From the NCBI GenBank assembly GCA_934047225.1, contig OW203990.1, forward strand, positions 21,989,045 to 22,053,044: a DNA stretch of 64,000 bases, written 5' to 3'. The notes under the pieces are model-generated. The model made no database searches. It saw only the letters and a list, made by a program, of their open reading frames with translations, and had not been told where the DNA came from. Position 1 is the first letter of the stretch. Each line of letters starts with the position of its first letter. Below are positions 32,826-43,945 of the stretch, in pieces. The position numbers and the translations under genes were made by a program. Origin of the DNA: Ypsolopha sequella (lineage: Eukaryota > Arthropoda > Insecta > Lepidoptera > Ypsolophidae).

Positions 32826-33369
32826 TACACTGGTGGACATAAAAATCGACTCAAGCATTGTTGTTCTATATTTAAGGAAATAACCCAATCATACAAACAT
32901 AAACATATGAAATATATAACATATAATTTTAAAGGTATAGACCTCCACCTTTGATTAAATGCATTTTTGTCTTAAAGTATTTGCTATACAGGCTGTAATT
33001 TTTTTTTAAGTGATGAATTAATAAATATTGAAATAATCAAATAGCGAAAAATTTAAACAAAAAACCTTCTTTTACAAAATTATTCATTTATTCATTAATT
33101 AAGTTTAACATTAGTACTTCGTGTTCCCCCCTCTAGCCCTTATAACTGCTTGCAGCCGGTTCTTCATTGACCTAATAAGTTTTTAATTAATTAAATGAAT
33201 TTCACGTCCTGTATAGCGAATACTTTTAAACCAAAATGCATTTATTCAAAGGTGGAGGCCTATACCTTTAAAATTATATATATATTTCATGTGTTTATTT
33301 TTATATGATAGTTATTCCCTTGAATGTAGGACAACAATGCTTGAGTCGATTTTTATGTCCACCAGTATA
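32826..33369 (-). mobile_element. Tc1-like transposon, internally deleted
   Basis: Ends are inverted: ACTGGTGGACATAAAAATCG (left) and CGATTTTTATGTCCACCAGT (right), with TA on both sides. The inverted arms extend through GACTCAAGCATTGTTG and a second pair around AAAGGTATAGACCTCCACCT. Only the last codons of a transposase remain (33,111-33,179, minus). At 540 bp it is a deletion derivative that would need transposase in trans. Confidence 0.8.
33111..33179 (-). pseudogene. Tc1-like transposase C-terminus
   Basis: Minus strand reads LIRSMKNRLQAVIRARGGNT then KY-stop. This is the usual C-terminal sequence of Tc1-like transposases (S-M-x-R-R/L-x-A-V-I-x-A-x-G-G-x-T-x-Y). The 22 codons are intact, but the catalytic DDE domain is gone. 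Confidence 0.75.
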
Positions 33370-33371
33370 AT

Positions 33372-34000
33372 TACGCTAAACAATTCATACGCATACTAGA
33401 TTTTAGCGCGCTATGTAGCAGGTATAGCCCTAGCTTCACAACAATTTTGCCTTTTCAAGCTTCCAAACCATAGTTTGGTAATAATGACAAAGTACCAACC
33501 CATTTGCTATTTCCCAAATGGACAACCTCCATCATTCCTGCAAAAGGTTTAATTTGCTTCATCATCATCATCATCATCAGCCCATAATCTATAGATGGGT
33601 TTTTTTTATGCCACTCTTTGCTACCTTGGGCCAACCTCATATATTGCCTCCCAGCTACACCAATTTGCTAACAGGCAAAATATCGTGTAAAAACAAAGAA
33701 ATAAAAATCTTTTCTTAAAAAACAAGATCAACCCTCACCCCAACTAGTGCGAGAAAAGTTGTGAAATAATTAGGGTAATGTTACTAAACCAAATTAGAAC
33801 AGCTCCCCGCGTATTTTTTTTATAGCTTACTTGCTAATTGCTTACCTTGTAGTCTCTAGTAATTCGTCTTCTAATAAAGAACTTGAATTTGCTCGGCCTA
33901 AATATGTGGTGGGCAGACCGTCATGAAGTATGAAATCGAAAATCTTCAACCAAAAGTCAAAAATAGGTGCGACGATGAGCGGAGCGAGGAGAAGCGTGTT
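33372..34000. other. Spacer; CAT trinucleotide run
   Basis: Contains a short (CAT)n run at 33,560-33,580. A histidine-rich frame there is an artefact of the repeat. No gene seen. Confidence 0.4.
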
Positions 34001-34009
34001 ATAAATAAA

Positions 34010-34140
34010 TTGTGTATTAAATAAATTTAGGGAGCCGAGCGAAGCGGAGCAGAGCAAGGCGACCCTCCTAGTTTTAATAGAAATATGATCTGCCCAGACA
34101 GATATGCCCAATTCTACGACGTGCCGACGATAATGCTTTA
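34010..34140. repeat. GAGCGAAGCGGAGC repeat, copy 2
   Basis: Matches 18,645-18,765 from TAAATTTAGGGAGCCGAGCG through CCCAATTCTACGACGTG. An inverted fragment (GGGTCGCCTCGTTACGCTAC) follows at 34,300. Confidence 0.65.
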
Positions 34141-34560
34141 GAAACTTTTTTTGGCAAATTCTAAAAACAACATAAGTATGTTTTAAGTTCTGACGTGACC
34201 AACTATTTTTTTCCAGTGTGTGCGTCATCGTTCTCATACCGTAAAATTCGGCATTTTAAAATTTCCCTAGGCATATTGTAATTCTGTTAAAACTGTTGAG
34301 GGTCGCCTCGTTACGCTACGCTTCGCTCGGCTCATATACCTCATACAACGTCCGCCGAACGGCAAATTGCAAATGAGCAATCGTTTAAAAACGGATGACG
34401 CCGTTTGTAAACTGAAGATTCATACAATTTGCCTATGACCTATGACATACGACATTAAATTTTATCGATCAAGCCTTTTGCGAGTTACATTGCGTATAGC
34501 CAGACAGACGAACGAGAAGACCTTTGAATACGAGTATGAATAAATTAAGAAAACCAAACC

Positions 34561-34640
34561 ATAAACGTATTGAGGTGAGCCGTTTTTATATAAATCATGA
34601 ATTATCCTCAAGTTTCATTTAATTCTATAAAACCAAACCA
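34561..34640. repeat. Foldback-family end fragment
   Basis: TATTGAGGTGAGCCGTTTT, then ATCATGAATTATCCTCAAGTTTCATT, matches the right end of the foldback family (8,100-8,130; 61,412-61,475), including the flanking CTCAAGTTTCATT phrase seen at 61,455 and inverted at 7,735. Confidence 0.6.
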
Positions 34641-34979
34641 CTTTGTATTGATTTTGTAAGGAAACAATATTCACCTAAAAATACGCCTATATGACTTTGA
34701 CTTCGTACCCACTCGTAAATAAGCCAAACAAGTTAAATTCAGCTCAAATGGTCTAGCTTCGGGATAAGCGAGTTTCCATTTTTTTATGTACAAAGAAACT
34801 ATATCAAACTTCAAAAAAGAATAAAGCAAAAATATTCGCTGCCAACCAAAAATTCTCAGTCGGGTCACAAAATCAAATTGTTTTAAGGGTTCCGTACAAA
34901 ATAAAAATTCTACTAGTCAGAATCAATAACATTAAAAACCAGATTCCTCGATCATATTTATTATCTACGGTCCGTTTTA

Positions 34980-35458
34980 TGAATAAGTAAAGAAATACGA
35001 AGCGCTACGTTCAAAAAATGCAAAAAAATACCGCTTTTTTCAAAATTACCAAAAAGAGAAACGTACGGGTCAACCTATTGGTGTGAACAAATATGGTGCC
35101 ATGCCAAAGGAAATCGCTAAGTTTTAGAAGAACTTTAGCTATATTCCTGGCTGATTCGGGAGCCGATACATTGATCATAAAGCGTTATGGCAGCTGACGA
35201 TCTAACACAGTCACAAAATCTTATGTCGAAGACTCGATTCAGAACAAGGCAAACCTATTAAGTGCCAAGATAACACACGCAATCAATTTGGAGCCACATT
35301 CTAAGAAATTTTGCCCTGAACCGCGCCCTTATTCTTTGTACAACAATAATGTTTTGGTGCCTCCTACTCCAGCTGATGATGAATTATCATGCCCTTCTAC
35401 CTCCTATGTAAATATTTCGTCATCTCCGACATTAACAACAATTGAAAACAAACAATAA
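34980..35458 (+). pseudogene. Possible LTR-retrotransposon protease relic
   Basis: At 35,144-35,200 the plus strand reads FLADSGADTLIIKRYGS, which resembles the D-S-G-A active-site loop of a retroviral-type aspartic protease with its following hydrophobic strand. Flanking frames (KEIAKF upstream, ending PPTPADDELSCPSTS downstream) are short and shifted. No reverse transcriptase or LTR is visible, so this is a small decayed piece, and the call rests mainly on one motif. The RTE fragment at 35,472 is inserted at its 3' edge. Confidence 0.35.
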
Positions 35459-35471
35459 AGTAATGAAATTA

Positions 35472-35906
35472 CATACATACATATACTTACGCCTGTACTT
35501 TTGACATGGACTTTCTTCAGTGTGTCACCAATTTGCTCAGCATACGTCCTTCTAAGGCAGCCTGATCGAGCTGTACGTTCCACTTGCGTGCTATATATTT
35601 TTTTCGTCACTCTACTTTCATTCATCCTCTCTACATGTCCAAACCAATAAAGCATTCCTTTTTCAATTCTAGTCACTACATATTCTTTCAGGCTACAACG
35701 ATCCCGTATGTGGATATTTTTCACTCTGTCATTCAATGTTAAACCACACATACGACGTAAGGAAGGCATTTTCACTGCATTCACTCTACTTTGATGTTTA
35801 TTTTGCCATACCCAACATTCACTACCATACATAAGTGTAGGAGCCAAAACTCCATTATGAACCGCCAATCGTGCCTTTGCAGTCACATTTTGGCTGTCCA
35901 TATAGG
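35472..35906 (-). mobile_element. RTE-like LINE insertion, 5'-truncated, with 13-bp duplication
   Basis: The minus-strand frame (start 35,901) reads APTLMYGSECWVW, RVNAVKMPSLRRMCG, IEKGMLYWFGHVERMNESRV and LRRTYAEQIGDTLKK. This is the conserved C-terminal part of RTE-like reverse transcriptases common in insects. It is open over about 140 codons, then runs into noncoding sequence. AGTAATGAAATTA occurs directly at 35,459-35,471 and 35,907-35,919, a 13-bp target-site duplication that fixes the insert at 435 bp. The 3' end is an ACATACATAC-type repeat. Confidence 0.85.
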
Positions 35907-35924
35907 AGTAATGAAATTATCAAT

Positions 35925-37060
35925 AATATCATAACACATACTGTGAAAATGCTGACAAAACTGTTGCGTATAATTTTAATTGTTCTTTCATCAATTGTTT
36001 CAATAATAAAATATAATAACTTTGTGATAAATATAATAACTTTATGATATTTTATTTAATTTTTCCTTGCAAGTGTAAAACACGTGAGCACTAGTCATTA
36101 CACACTCGGCTCCATAACGCCCTCATCCTTTGGGTTCGGGCTGCAATCGAGCCTTGTGTGTCAAACTTAGCTCACTTGTATCATAATCTACCATTAAATT
36201 GTCCTAATTAAATGTAACCATGACAAAAACCTATCTTTTTCAATTATTTGTTAAAATCAATTAGTTTTTGTCATAATAAACCATTAATAATAGACATGGG
36301 CAAGATTTTAAATAAAATTTTCCTGACTTTCCACAAAAGTATCGAAATAAGAACCCTAGGCGCGTGAGTTTAACTCGCACTTGACGGGTTTTGTATTTTT
36401 TTGTATCTACATCCGGTTTAAGAGGAAAAGAATAAATAAAATGGTTCAAATACATTTGAAAAAAAAAACGTTCAGGAACAGAACAAAACGTGAATGTAGA
36501 GAATGAAAAATTCAGAGAATAGTGAATGAGCAAATGTTTTGTTTCACTATGCAGTATTGGCACCAGTGTTTCTCAATTTTTGTAGAAAAGCTTTCTTAAA
36601 TCAATGTTCTTCAAAATATTCTACGGGTGCTACGGATATCGTAGGACTACAGCAATATTATATGCAACTGTTTTGAAATATGAACCTACCGCTTATTGCT
36701 TTAAAATTCAGTGAAGTTACAAAACAAAAAAATTCAAGCTTTTCTGGCGTATTTGAATATACGGCCATTTAGCTTATAGGAAGTATACCGCCAAGTCTCT
36801 TAGTAATTTGAGGAAAAATTGAGATACCGTAAAATTTTAAGTAAGATAGCACTATTTAGCTTAGATCATTTGATACGATATTGTTCAAGTTATATCTCCG
36901 AGATAACGTTTTTCGGCTTAAGAGGGCAGTATTATCTGCTTGAACAACGTAGCAGTAGGTCCACCGCATATCGAAAGAGACATATCTGAAAAAGTGCGTG
37001 TCCTATTAATACGGTGAATCTAGAAGAGATTAAATAATGCTGTTTTTAATTAACAAAACT
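35925..37060. other. Spacer with an unassigned repeat-like block
   Basis: 36,060-36,185 has a balanced composition (CTCGGCTCCATAACGCCCTC, GGGTTCGGGCTGCAATC) like a dispersed repeat, but no second copy occurs here. The remainder is AT-rich. Confidence 0.3.
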
Positions 37061-37063
37061 TAA

Positions 37064-37310
37064 TATACAACGTGTAACAGAAAGGTGTAACCATATTTGA
37101 AGAGCTTTTTTACTATGGAGCCAACCCCGAAATCTCGAAAAAAAAATCTGGCCTCCCATACATTTTGGCCGAGCGGCATTGCATTTTTCTATGAAACAGT
37201 AATTTTTTTTTTTCGAGATACAGGATTTGTTCCATAGTAAAAGTAGTTCTATACCATTGACTGAATAAGCTCTTCAAATATGGTTACACCTTTCTGTTAC
37301 ACGTTATATA
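37064..37310. mobile_element. MITE family A, copy 3
   Basis: ATATACAACGTGTAACAGAAA at the left and TTTCTGTTACACGTTATAT at the right, with GAAGAGCTT and AAGCTCTTCAAATATGG inverted arms. Part of the left arm is missing relative to copy 2. Confidence 0.85.
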
Positions 37311-37849
37311 AGTTCACACAAGAGTCTTGGAAAAAAATGCTTTTCTATGTTTTAGGTTTTTGTGTTTAAAACATTTATTATTGTTATTTTTACTTTATTA
37401 GTTTGGACGGAATAAAACTTTAACTGAAAAAACGGCCTTCACTTTGCATATTGTTTCGATAAACTCTATCCTATCTATTGTAGTTTGGGAATAATAACAC
37501 AGTTTCAAAACCTCGTTTTTAACTACAAACGTCCTCTCAACGCTCTACGATTATTGGGAAAACTAGGTTTTCAGGAAGCGGCACGGCTACATTCATGTTT
37601 GTATGGAGGTAGATATTATACACGCCAAAATAGTAGTTTTTAGAAACGAAAACTGTGAATCATTCATTACTGAAAGTGAACGTACATGTTCGAAATTTTG
37701 ACACTGTAAATTCTCTATTTGTTATATATATATATATATATATTTGGAGTTTAATTTACAGTACCAACATTTTGTACATGTGCCCCTTTAGTAATTAGTG
37801 ATTCTGTTAATTTGAAGTTAGTTGTTAGTTACAGAGGTGTAACCCCTAA

Positions 37850-37980
37850 CGACCTTGACTCAACCTGTGTCGGTACAAATATCGATAGAAACTATATTGA
37901 AATAACGTTCATAGGGCGCATGGCGAAGTGGCTGTTATGACGTCGCTGCGTCTCCTGGATAGCGCAAAAAAAATCCATCA
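37850..37980 (+). repeat. Dispersed GTGGCTGTTACGAC repeat, copy 2
   Basis: Most complete member: ACTCAACCTGTGTCGGTAC, AATATCGATAGAAACTATATT, AACGTTCATAGGGCGCATGG, then GTGGCTGTTATGACGTCGC. Matches 52,355-52,430 over the first half. Confidence 0.6.
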
Positions 37981-38325
37981 ATTGTTTTCCAAGCACTATT
38001 TTCTTTGTATTAAATAACATTAGTGGTTTTAAATAAATAACCAATTTTAGGCTGAAAATAGCTTGACTTTGATTAATATTTCCATGTTGTTTCTTATACG
38101 CGAGAATATTTTTTTACAATGAAGTTGTTTTTAATCATTCTTTTTCATTGTTTTTAAACATATCGTTTAAAAGAAATAACTTTATCAATAGGAGTCATCT
38201 TCGGAAGACACTGGGGAGAGGTGCCTTAATTAAAGGCGGTTCTGAAGTTCGTCTATGCCTCTGCCTATCTTTTATATACAGGGTATTAAGGGAATCATTG
38301 AGTTAGCGGCCGCGGCCGCGATAGG

Positions 38326-38430
38326 TACAGATCGTTCACAGTTATTTTACCTCTAGGCTGATCGAAAATGTTTCTTAAGTATTGGACATAGAACAGCTGT
38401 CAGAGGTAAAATACCTGTGAACAGTCTGTA
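38326..38430. mobile_element. 105-bp MITE with TACAGA ends
   Basis: TACAGATCGTTCACAG to TTTTACCTC is inverted at the right end (GAGGTAAAATACCTGTGAACAGTCTGTA). It starts like the 26,175 MITE. A GCGGCCGCGGCCGC run sits just outside at 38,307-38,320. Confidence 0.7.
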
Positions 38431-38544
38431 TTTGAAAAAAACTATAGCCGTCTTATTCCTGCTGCGCGGCGCACTTGCAAGCGAGTCGCTCCGCGCGCTT
38501 CCCGCAACCTTATTCTGTGAGGCGTCCGTATTCTGGTAATGTAA

Positions 38545-40020
38545 AGAGGTGCGATTGTGTAAGGTTGGTCATAGATGATAAATCTATACCATTGTCAAGG
38601 ATCGTGTAGGGCAAATTCGAATTGTGTAAAACTGTCCATAAAATGAAGACCGAAAAGTAACCGAAGGTTTAGAAATGACCGATGGTTTAAAAAATGCGAA
38701 ATGAAATTGCGTTTTATTGTGTACTACCTACGTAAAATGAAATTTGATAATTTATTTACTTTAAAATTATGTCAAACACAAAAATAATAGATCTTTTTGA
38801 TTACATTTTTTAAATCCACCACAAAAATTAATTTTTATAATTTAAAACATAGAATTCAATCGAAACTTATCTCCATGCAACTCGTATAACCAAACGCAAC
38901 AATTGAAGGAAAACCGAGTTTCAGCTGCTCGACCCCAGGTGGTGGCATAAGTTTACTACTACTCAACAGTAGATGTAGTTGAAGAGCTTGACACGGGATT
39001 ACTTTTTTTACTAGATGTGATGTCTGAAAGAGACAGCGCTATATCTTATCGTATTATTTGTCTTCGTCCGAGTTTTGTAGTTATAATAACGCGTCATAGT
39101 TTCGAATCAATTCAAGTGTCAAGTCAACTGCAACTGCAAAATATTTTTGAATCGGTCGGTGTTTTATTTTATAGTATGTTTCTTTATTATATTAGTATGA
39201 CGAAATAGCAACCGAACCAAAATACAAAAACCGGCCAAGTGCGAGTCGGACTCGCGCACGAAGGGTTCCGTACCATTATATATAAAAACAGCGAAAAAAC
39301 ATGTCTGTTGTATGGGAGCCCCCTTAAATATTTATTTTATTCTGTTTTTTAGTATTTGTTGTTATAGCGGCAACAGAAATACATCATCTGTGAAAATTTC
39401 AACTGTCTTACTATCACGGTTCATGAGATACAGCCTGTTGACAGACGGACAGACAGACGGACAGCGGAGTCTAAGTAATAGGGTCCCGTTGGTTACCCTT
39501 TGGGTACGGAACCCTAAAAAGTAAGAAAATATATTTTAATCTGTGGCCGAACTGCCCTGAACCTTTTCATAATATCTTTCCTACAAAAATATAACCCCAA
39601 ACTGTGTTCATATAAAAAACAATTCTTATTTCTGTGCCAAAGCCAAGGGTTTTGACTAAAAAGCTCCACAATTTTAATTAATTGAACATCATTTATTGAT
39701 TTTAATAGTAGAATAAAAATTGTTTTACCTAATTTTATTCCAAAATAATCAAAAACACTTACCGTTAAATGATTGTCATAGACAACAAGTCGCCGCAATC
39801 ATTTGACATTAGCGATGAACTAAAAAAATCTTAGACAATTCGAATTATCTGTCAATCTTAACAAATCATTCACTCATTGTCTAAAATAACAATACAAATC
39901 GTAAAGCATCTATGAATACCATAGACAATTCGAATTGGCCGTTTGACAAGTGAAATGATTAGTTTTAAGCCATCAAATGAATACGATTTCATGACTATTT
40001 TCTTACACAATCGCACCTCT
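38545..40020. mobile_element. 1.48-kb element with perfect 19-bp terminal inverted repeats
   Basis: AGAGGTGCGATTGTGTAAG (38,545-38,563) and its exact complement (40,002-40,020) are 1.4 kb apart. Subterminal ATTCGAATT / GACAATTCGAATT motifs recur near both ends. No transposase frame. The GGGTTCCG repeat at 39,228-39,516 is nested within it. The RAGAGGTG start is hAT-like, but no 8-bp duplication was seen. Confidence 0.65.
39228..39516 (+). repeat. Lepidopteran CGGCCAAGTGCGAGTCGG repeat
   Basis: From ACCGGCCAAGTGCGAGTCGG and ACTCGCGCACGAAGGGTTCC to GACAGACGGACAGACAGACG, ending GGGTACGGAACCCTA. This is a very common interspersed element in moth and butterfly genomes. Confidence 0.8.
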
Positions 40021-40185
40021 GATTTTCATGTTTAGTTTATGAGTTTAGCGAAAGAATCATTAATTAGAGTAAAATAATAACACATGTTATATACGTAAAT
40101 AAATACAAAATTTGGGTTGATTGGTTGTTTAGTAAGACTAATTGAACGGGCAAAGTTAGGCAGATATTTAAATTTATTTGTAGCG

Positions 40186-40620
40186 TATTTGGATATTTAT
40201 TTGTAGCTCTTCTGGAAGGATGGGTTTTTTGTGCGAAACGTCCTGACAAAATCAATATGTTGTCCTGCTTGCAGTACGTATTTTGTATGAAAATTTGACT
40301 TGTCCTTCTGGCAGTACAATGACCTTGACCCTGAACGGCACAACGTTATCTTGTCCACTCAGTATGACATTTATGTTTTCTTTGTCAGGATGGTCGTTAC
40401 TGACACTCAATTTTCTTTAAAAGCTAAAAAACAAACAAATTATTCTAAATAATCATTAAAGCCTCTAACGTTTCAATAGTTCTGTTATCAAGCATTGATT
40501 TATATTTTACTGAATGAAGATTCAGCAGCTAGATACTTAGGTACTCCCTCATTACCATTTCTTGATTTAAATTATCTTGTCCTCTCAGTAGGACATATAT
40601 ATTTTCTTTGTCAGAATGGT
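40186..40620. repeat. Direct repeats around ATCTTGTCC..CTCAGTA
   Basis: ATCTTGTCCACTCAGTATGACAT...TTTCTTTGTCAGGATGGTC (40,349-40,395) is repeated at 40,573-40,611, and looser versions (TGTCCTGCTTGCAGTACG, CTTGTCCTTCTGGCAGTAC) occur at 40,262 and 40,301. It borders the PLE 3' end. Confidence 0.55.
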
Positions 40621-40765
40621 CAATATTTTAATAATATACATATAAAATATTAACTTAACAATTTGTATTTCTTTTACCTAGAATTCATATACTATTTTAT
40701 CATTGATTTGTAATTATACATATATTACTTTAAATATAATTAATAAATAAAATAATTTTTTTTAG

Positions 40766-40808
40766 CTTGAAATATATTTCGGCCCTTAGTGGGCCGTCAT
40801 CAGTCAAG
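40766..40808 (-). ncRNA. Hammerhead-ribozyme-like motif of the main PLE
   Basis: Minus strand order: stem I CTTGA, core CTGATGA (exact consensus), stem II CGGCCC-ACTAA-GGGCCG, GAAA, a minimal TATAT stem III, U17 and the returning stem I strand TCAAG. All catalytic core bases are present; a single C between CTGATGA and the canonical stem II can pair with the G of GAAA, so the exact register is uncertain. Hammerheads with almost no stem III are known from Penelope-like elements. It lies 290 nt beyond the PLE stop. Confidence 0.75.
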
Positions 40809-41100
40809 TATTAAAAAAGAAAAATATACCATAGTAATAAAAACAGGAAAAGAAATAAAAAAAATAAAAAAAAAGACAATATTTTTCTTAACTAACCTAA
40901 CCTGTTTGTATTGGTCCACAAATTTTTCAATTTTTCAAGTGCCAACAATCACCACCATAAATTTTTCTCATGCCATCCCAATTCTGGTATATGTGTTCCC
41001 TGAAAGGGACAGAGAGTTTTCTGTGGTTGGTGGGGTATTCAGGGTATGTGTGGAAGAGCGTGATGGAAGTGATGAGAGGGTGGTTTAGTTTGTCTGTCAG

Positions 41101-43854
41101 TTAGTGTTTTCTGTTCAGTCCATGGTTGTAGTGGGCACCAAGTGACCAGATGTAGGACGACTCCCAGGTCCTAAGGTCAATGTCAGTTAGTGGAGGGTGA
41201 AATGATTTAATGACGCGAACGGTGAAGCAGTTATTGAAGGTTTGATTATGAGATCGGGCGTGTGTCGGGATAGGTAGAGTGTTATTTTGTACTGAGTCTG
41301 TTGTGTGTCGGTGATTGTTCATGCGGATGTGGAGAGCGTTTTTTGTTTCACCTACATAGAATGCGGGACAGAGTCGACATTCTAGCAGGTATATACAGTT
41401 CGCTGTTTTGCATGAGGAGTTAGGTTGTGCTTTGTATGTATTCGATGTGTGATGTGTGTTAATTTGTGTGTCTGGTTTGATCAGGGGACAGGTTTTGCAG
41501 TGAGGTTGTTGACATGGGGTTGTTCCAGGTGAAGTTATTGATTGGTGGAGTGATTGTGTGGGTCTTGTTTTTGTGAGTGATGACTTTAAGTTTGGGTTTT
41601 GTCTGTAGCAAATTTGTGGATTTAAGGGGAGTAGGTTTTTTGTGTCATCGTGTTGTCGGAGTATAGGTATGAAGTCTTTGATAAGTTGTGTAAGTTTATG
41701 GCTACCGTGGAAATATGTGGTGATTAATCTTGGGTGATCTGATGAGTTCTTGTGTTTGTTCTGTGGGTTATGAAATCTTGGTCTGTCATGTATATGTTTT
41801 TGTAGGAATGCTTCGGGGTAGTTTCTATTGCGGAGACCTTCGTGTATTTTGTTATGGTAGTGGTTAAGTGAGGTATGGGTATTGCAGATTCGATGGCCGT
41901 GGAGTGAAAGTGAGTATGGAATGGATTTTTTTATGTGTGATGGATGACAACTATAGTAATCAAGGTGGGCTTGAAATGTACGCCAGTGTTTATTTAGTTG
42001 TTGTGATTAATGGTGATGTCGACGTCAAGGAAAGTTATTTTATGTAAGGATATGTTGTGGGTGAATCTAAGTGATGAATGATTGTTCAGTCTGTCAAGGA
42101 ATTTACAGAGGGAGTCGCTCGCTACTGTGTGGCCAGATCATAAAGATGTCGTCAATGAATCTTTTCCACACAGGAGGTTTCAACGGTTCTGTAGATAGAA
42201 AACTGGTTTCAATTGTACCCATGAATATGTTTGCGTAACTTGGTGCCATCCGAGTACCCATGGCCGTCCCTTTTAATTGGTGATAGTATGTATTTTCAAA
42301 ATTAAAGTAGTTGTTATTTAATATGATGTCTGCGAGGGTGGTGATGAAGTCGGTTGATGGATGGTGTGGTAGGGATCGGGTATTTAGTTGGTAACGGAGT
42401 GCTGCAAGGCCATCGGCGTGCGGAATATTGGTATAGAGGGATATAACGTCTATTGTGACTAAAAGAAGTGGTGTGTTGTTTGGTAACTGTATTGAATTAA
42501 TAATTTGGAGGAAATGGTTGGTGTCTTTCACATAGGAGGATAATTCTTTGACTAATGGTTGTATGTGGTAATCTACAAATGATGATATTCTTTCTGTCGG
42601 TGCGTCATAGGACGCGACGATAGGACGGCCTGGATTGTTGGTCTTGTGAATTTTTGGCAACATATAAAAATGTGGGGTTCTCGGATGACTAGATATCAGG
42701 AGTTCAATATCAGTCTCAGATAGGCCTTCAGATTCACCTCTTGTGTGGAGCATGTCACAGACCAAGTCAACAATCTGCTCACATGGGTCACTTGGTGCGA
42801 CAGAATAAAAGGTCGACTCAGTCAGTTGCCTAAGTCCTTCGGAAATGTAGTCTTCTTTGTTCATTATTACGGTTGTTGATCCTTTGTCTGCGGTGGTAAT
42901 TATGATGTCATTGTTGTTTTGAAGTTTTTTTAGGGATTCTTTTTCTTTATAGGTAAGGTTCTGCATTTTGTCTTGTAGACTATTTATATACTCGTATCTG
43001 TCATCTGACAATTTTGCGAAAAGGCTGGTTAAAAATGTTTCGATAGGATGGTTTGGAGGTAGTGGTGGTGGTTCGTTAGGTGATGGTGGTTTGAATTTTT
43101 GTAGAGCTGCGTGTGTATTGTTATTATGGTGACGTGGGTTAGTTTCCCAGTAATGTTTCCATTTTAGCTTGCGCCCGAATATCACGAAATCGTTCAACAA
43201 TTTAATCTTGTCAAGTTTTTTTGTGGGACAAAATGATAGCCCTTTGTTCAACACGGCTCTATCTTCAGGAGTTAATTGAACTGAAGATAGATTTACTATA
43301 GTGTCAGTGGTGGGCGTTTTATCATAATGTATTTAGTATCTCGGCGGAGGAGGTGGAGGAATGGAGAATGGGTTAGAGAGGTCTATCGGAGTTAGGTTTA
43401 GATCTGCAGGAATATTTATTTGTTGGTATCTTAATGGTAGATAAATGTTGTTTTGTTTGTAATATTTTTGTAGATTTTTTAGTTTTATTTGTGTTTTGAT
43501 TTGCTCCTGAGAGATAGTTCTCGTAGCTTTTGAGAGGAGCGTTTGTATTTTTAAAAACAGATGAGGAAAGGCGATAAGGCTGACTTTTAAAAGTGCATCT
43601 AGCTTATTTTTCTGATCTGTGCAGAGGTGTATATATTGTATGTAGAGCATGTGTGTAGAGTGTAAGGCGTTCATGTAGTTAACCATAATCATGTTGCTTC
43701 TGATTATTGGTGGTATTGCACTGAGGGCAATTTTTGGTATCAGCCCTTTCGGTGCTGCACCAATTTCCAAACATTTTCCTAAAAATTGTAAATGGGTATA
43801 ATATTGGGAAAGTTTGGCTGTTATATTTTTTATTTTATTTACGATTTCCTTCAT
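41101..43854 (-). pseudogene. Penelope-like retroelement: RT plus GIY-YIG endonuclease
   Basis: Starting MKEIVNKIKNITAKL, the frame covers about 918 codons, a normal PLE length. Visible in order: a proline-rich linker (~res 165-270), TADKGSTTVIMNKEDY, HFYMLPKIHK and GRPIVASYDAP (RT fingers), DVISLYTNIPH (motif A, ~465), KGTAMGTRMAPSYANIFMG (motif B), RFIDDIFMIW (motif C, ~570), then C-x5-C-x2-C (PCQQPHCKTC) and a GIY-YIG nuclease (NCIYLLECRLCPAFYVGET, ~810), ending HGLNRKH. PLE proteins nick DNA and reverse-transcribe their RNA there. Lesions: one in-frame TAA (43,333-43,335) and a ~110-nt segment (about 42,115 to 42,000) read in another frame, with the original frame restored after it. Otherwise intact, so recently active. 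Confidence 0.92.
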
Positions 43855-43945
43855 TTACGTTAAAATTTAAGTAAGAAGGTTCTAATTTGATTAACTGGCA
43901 CGTTGCGAGTATTTATGTTCATCAAAATTATACTGACTTTGACAG

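Noticed and set aside
33518..33718. Histidine-rich open frame
   Set aside because: Produced by a CAT/ATC trinucleotide run.
35404..35471. C-terminal tail of the 165-residue frame as part of the LINE protein
   Set aside because: The residues after KKVHVKSTGV come from repeat tail and host sequence beyond the 13-bp duplication boundary.
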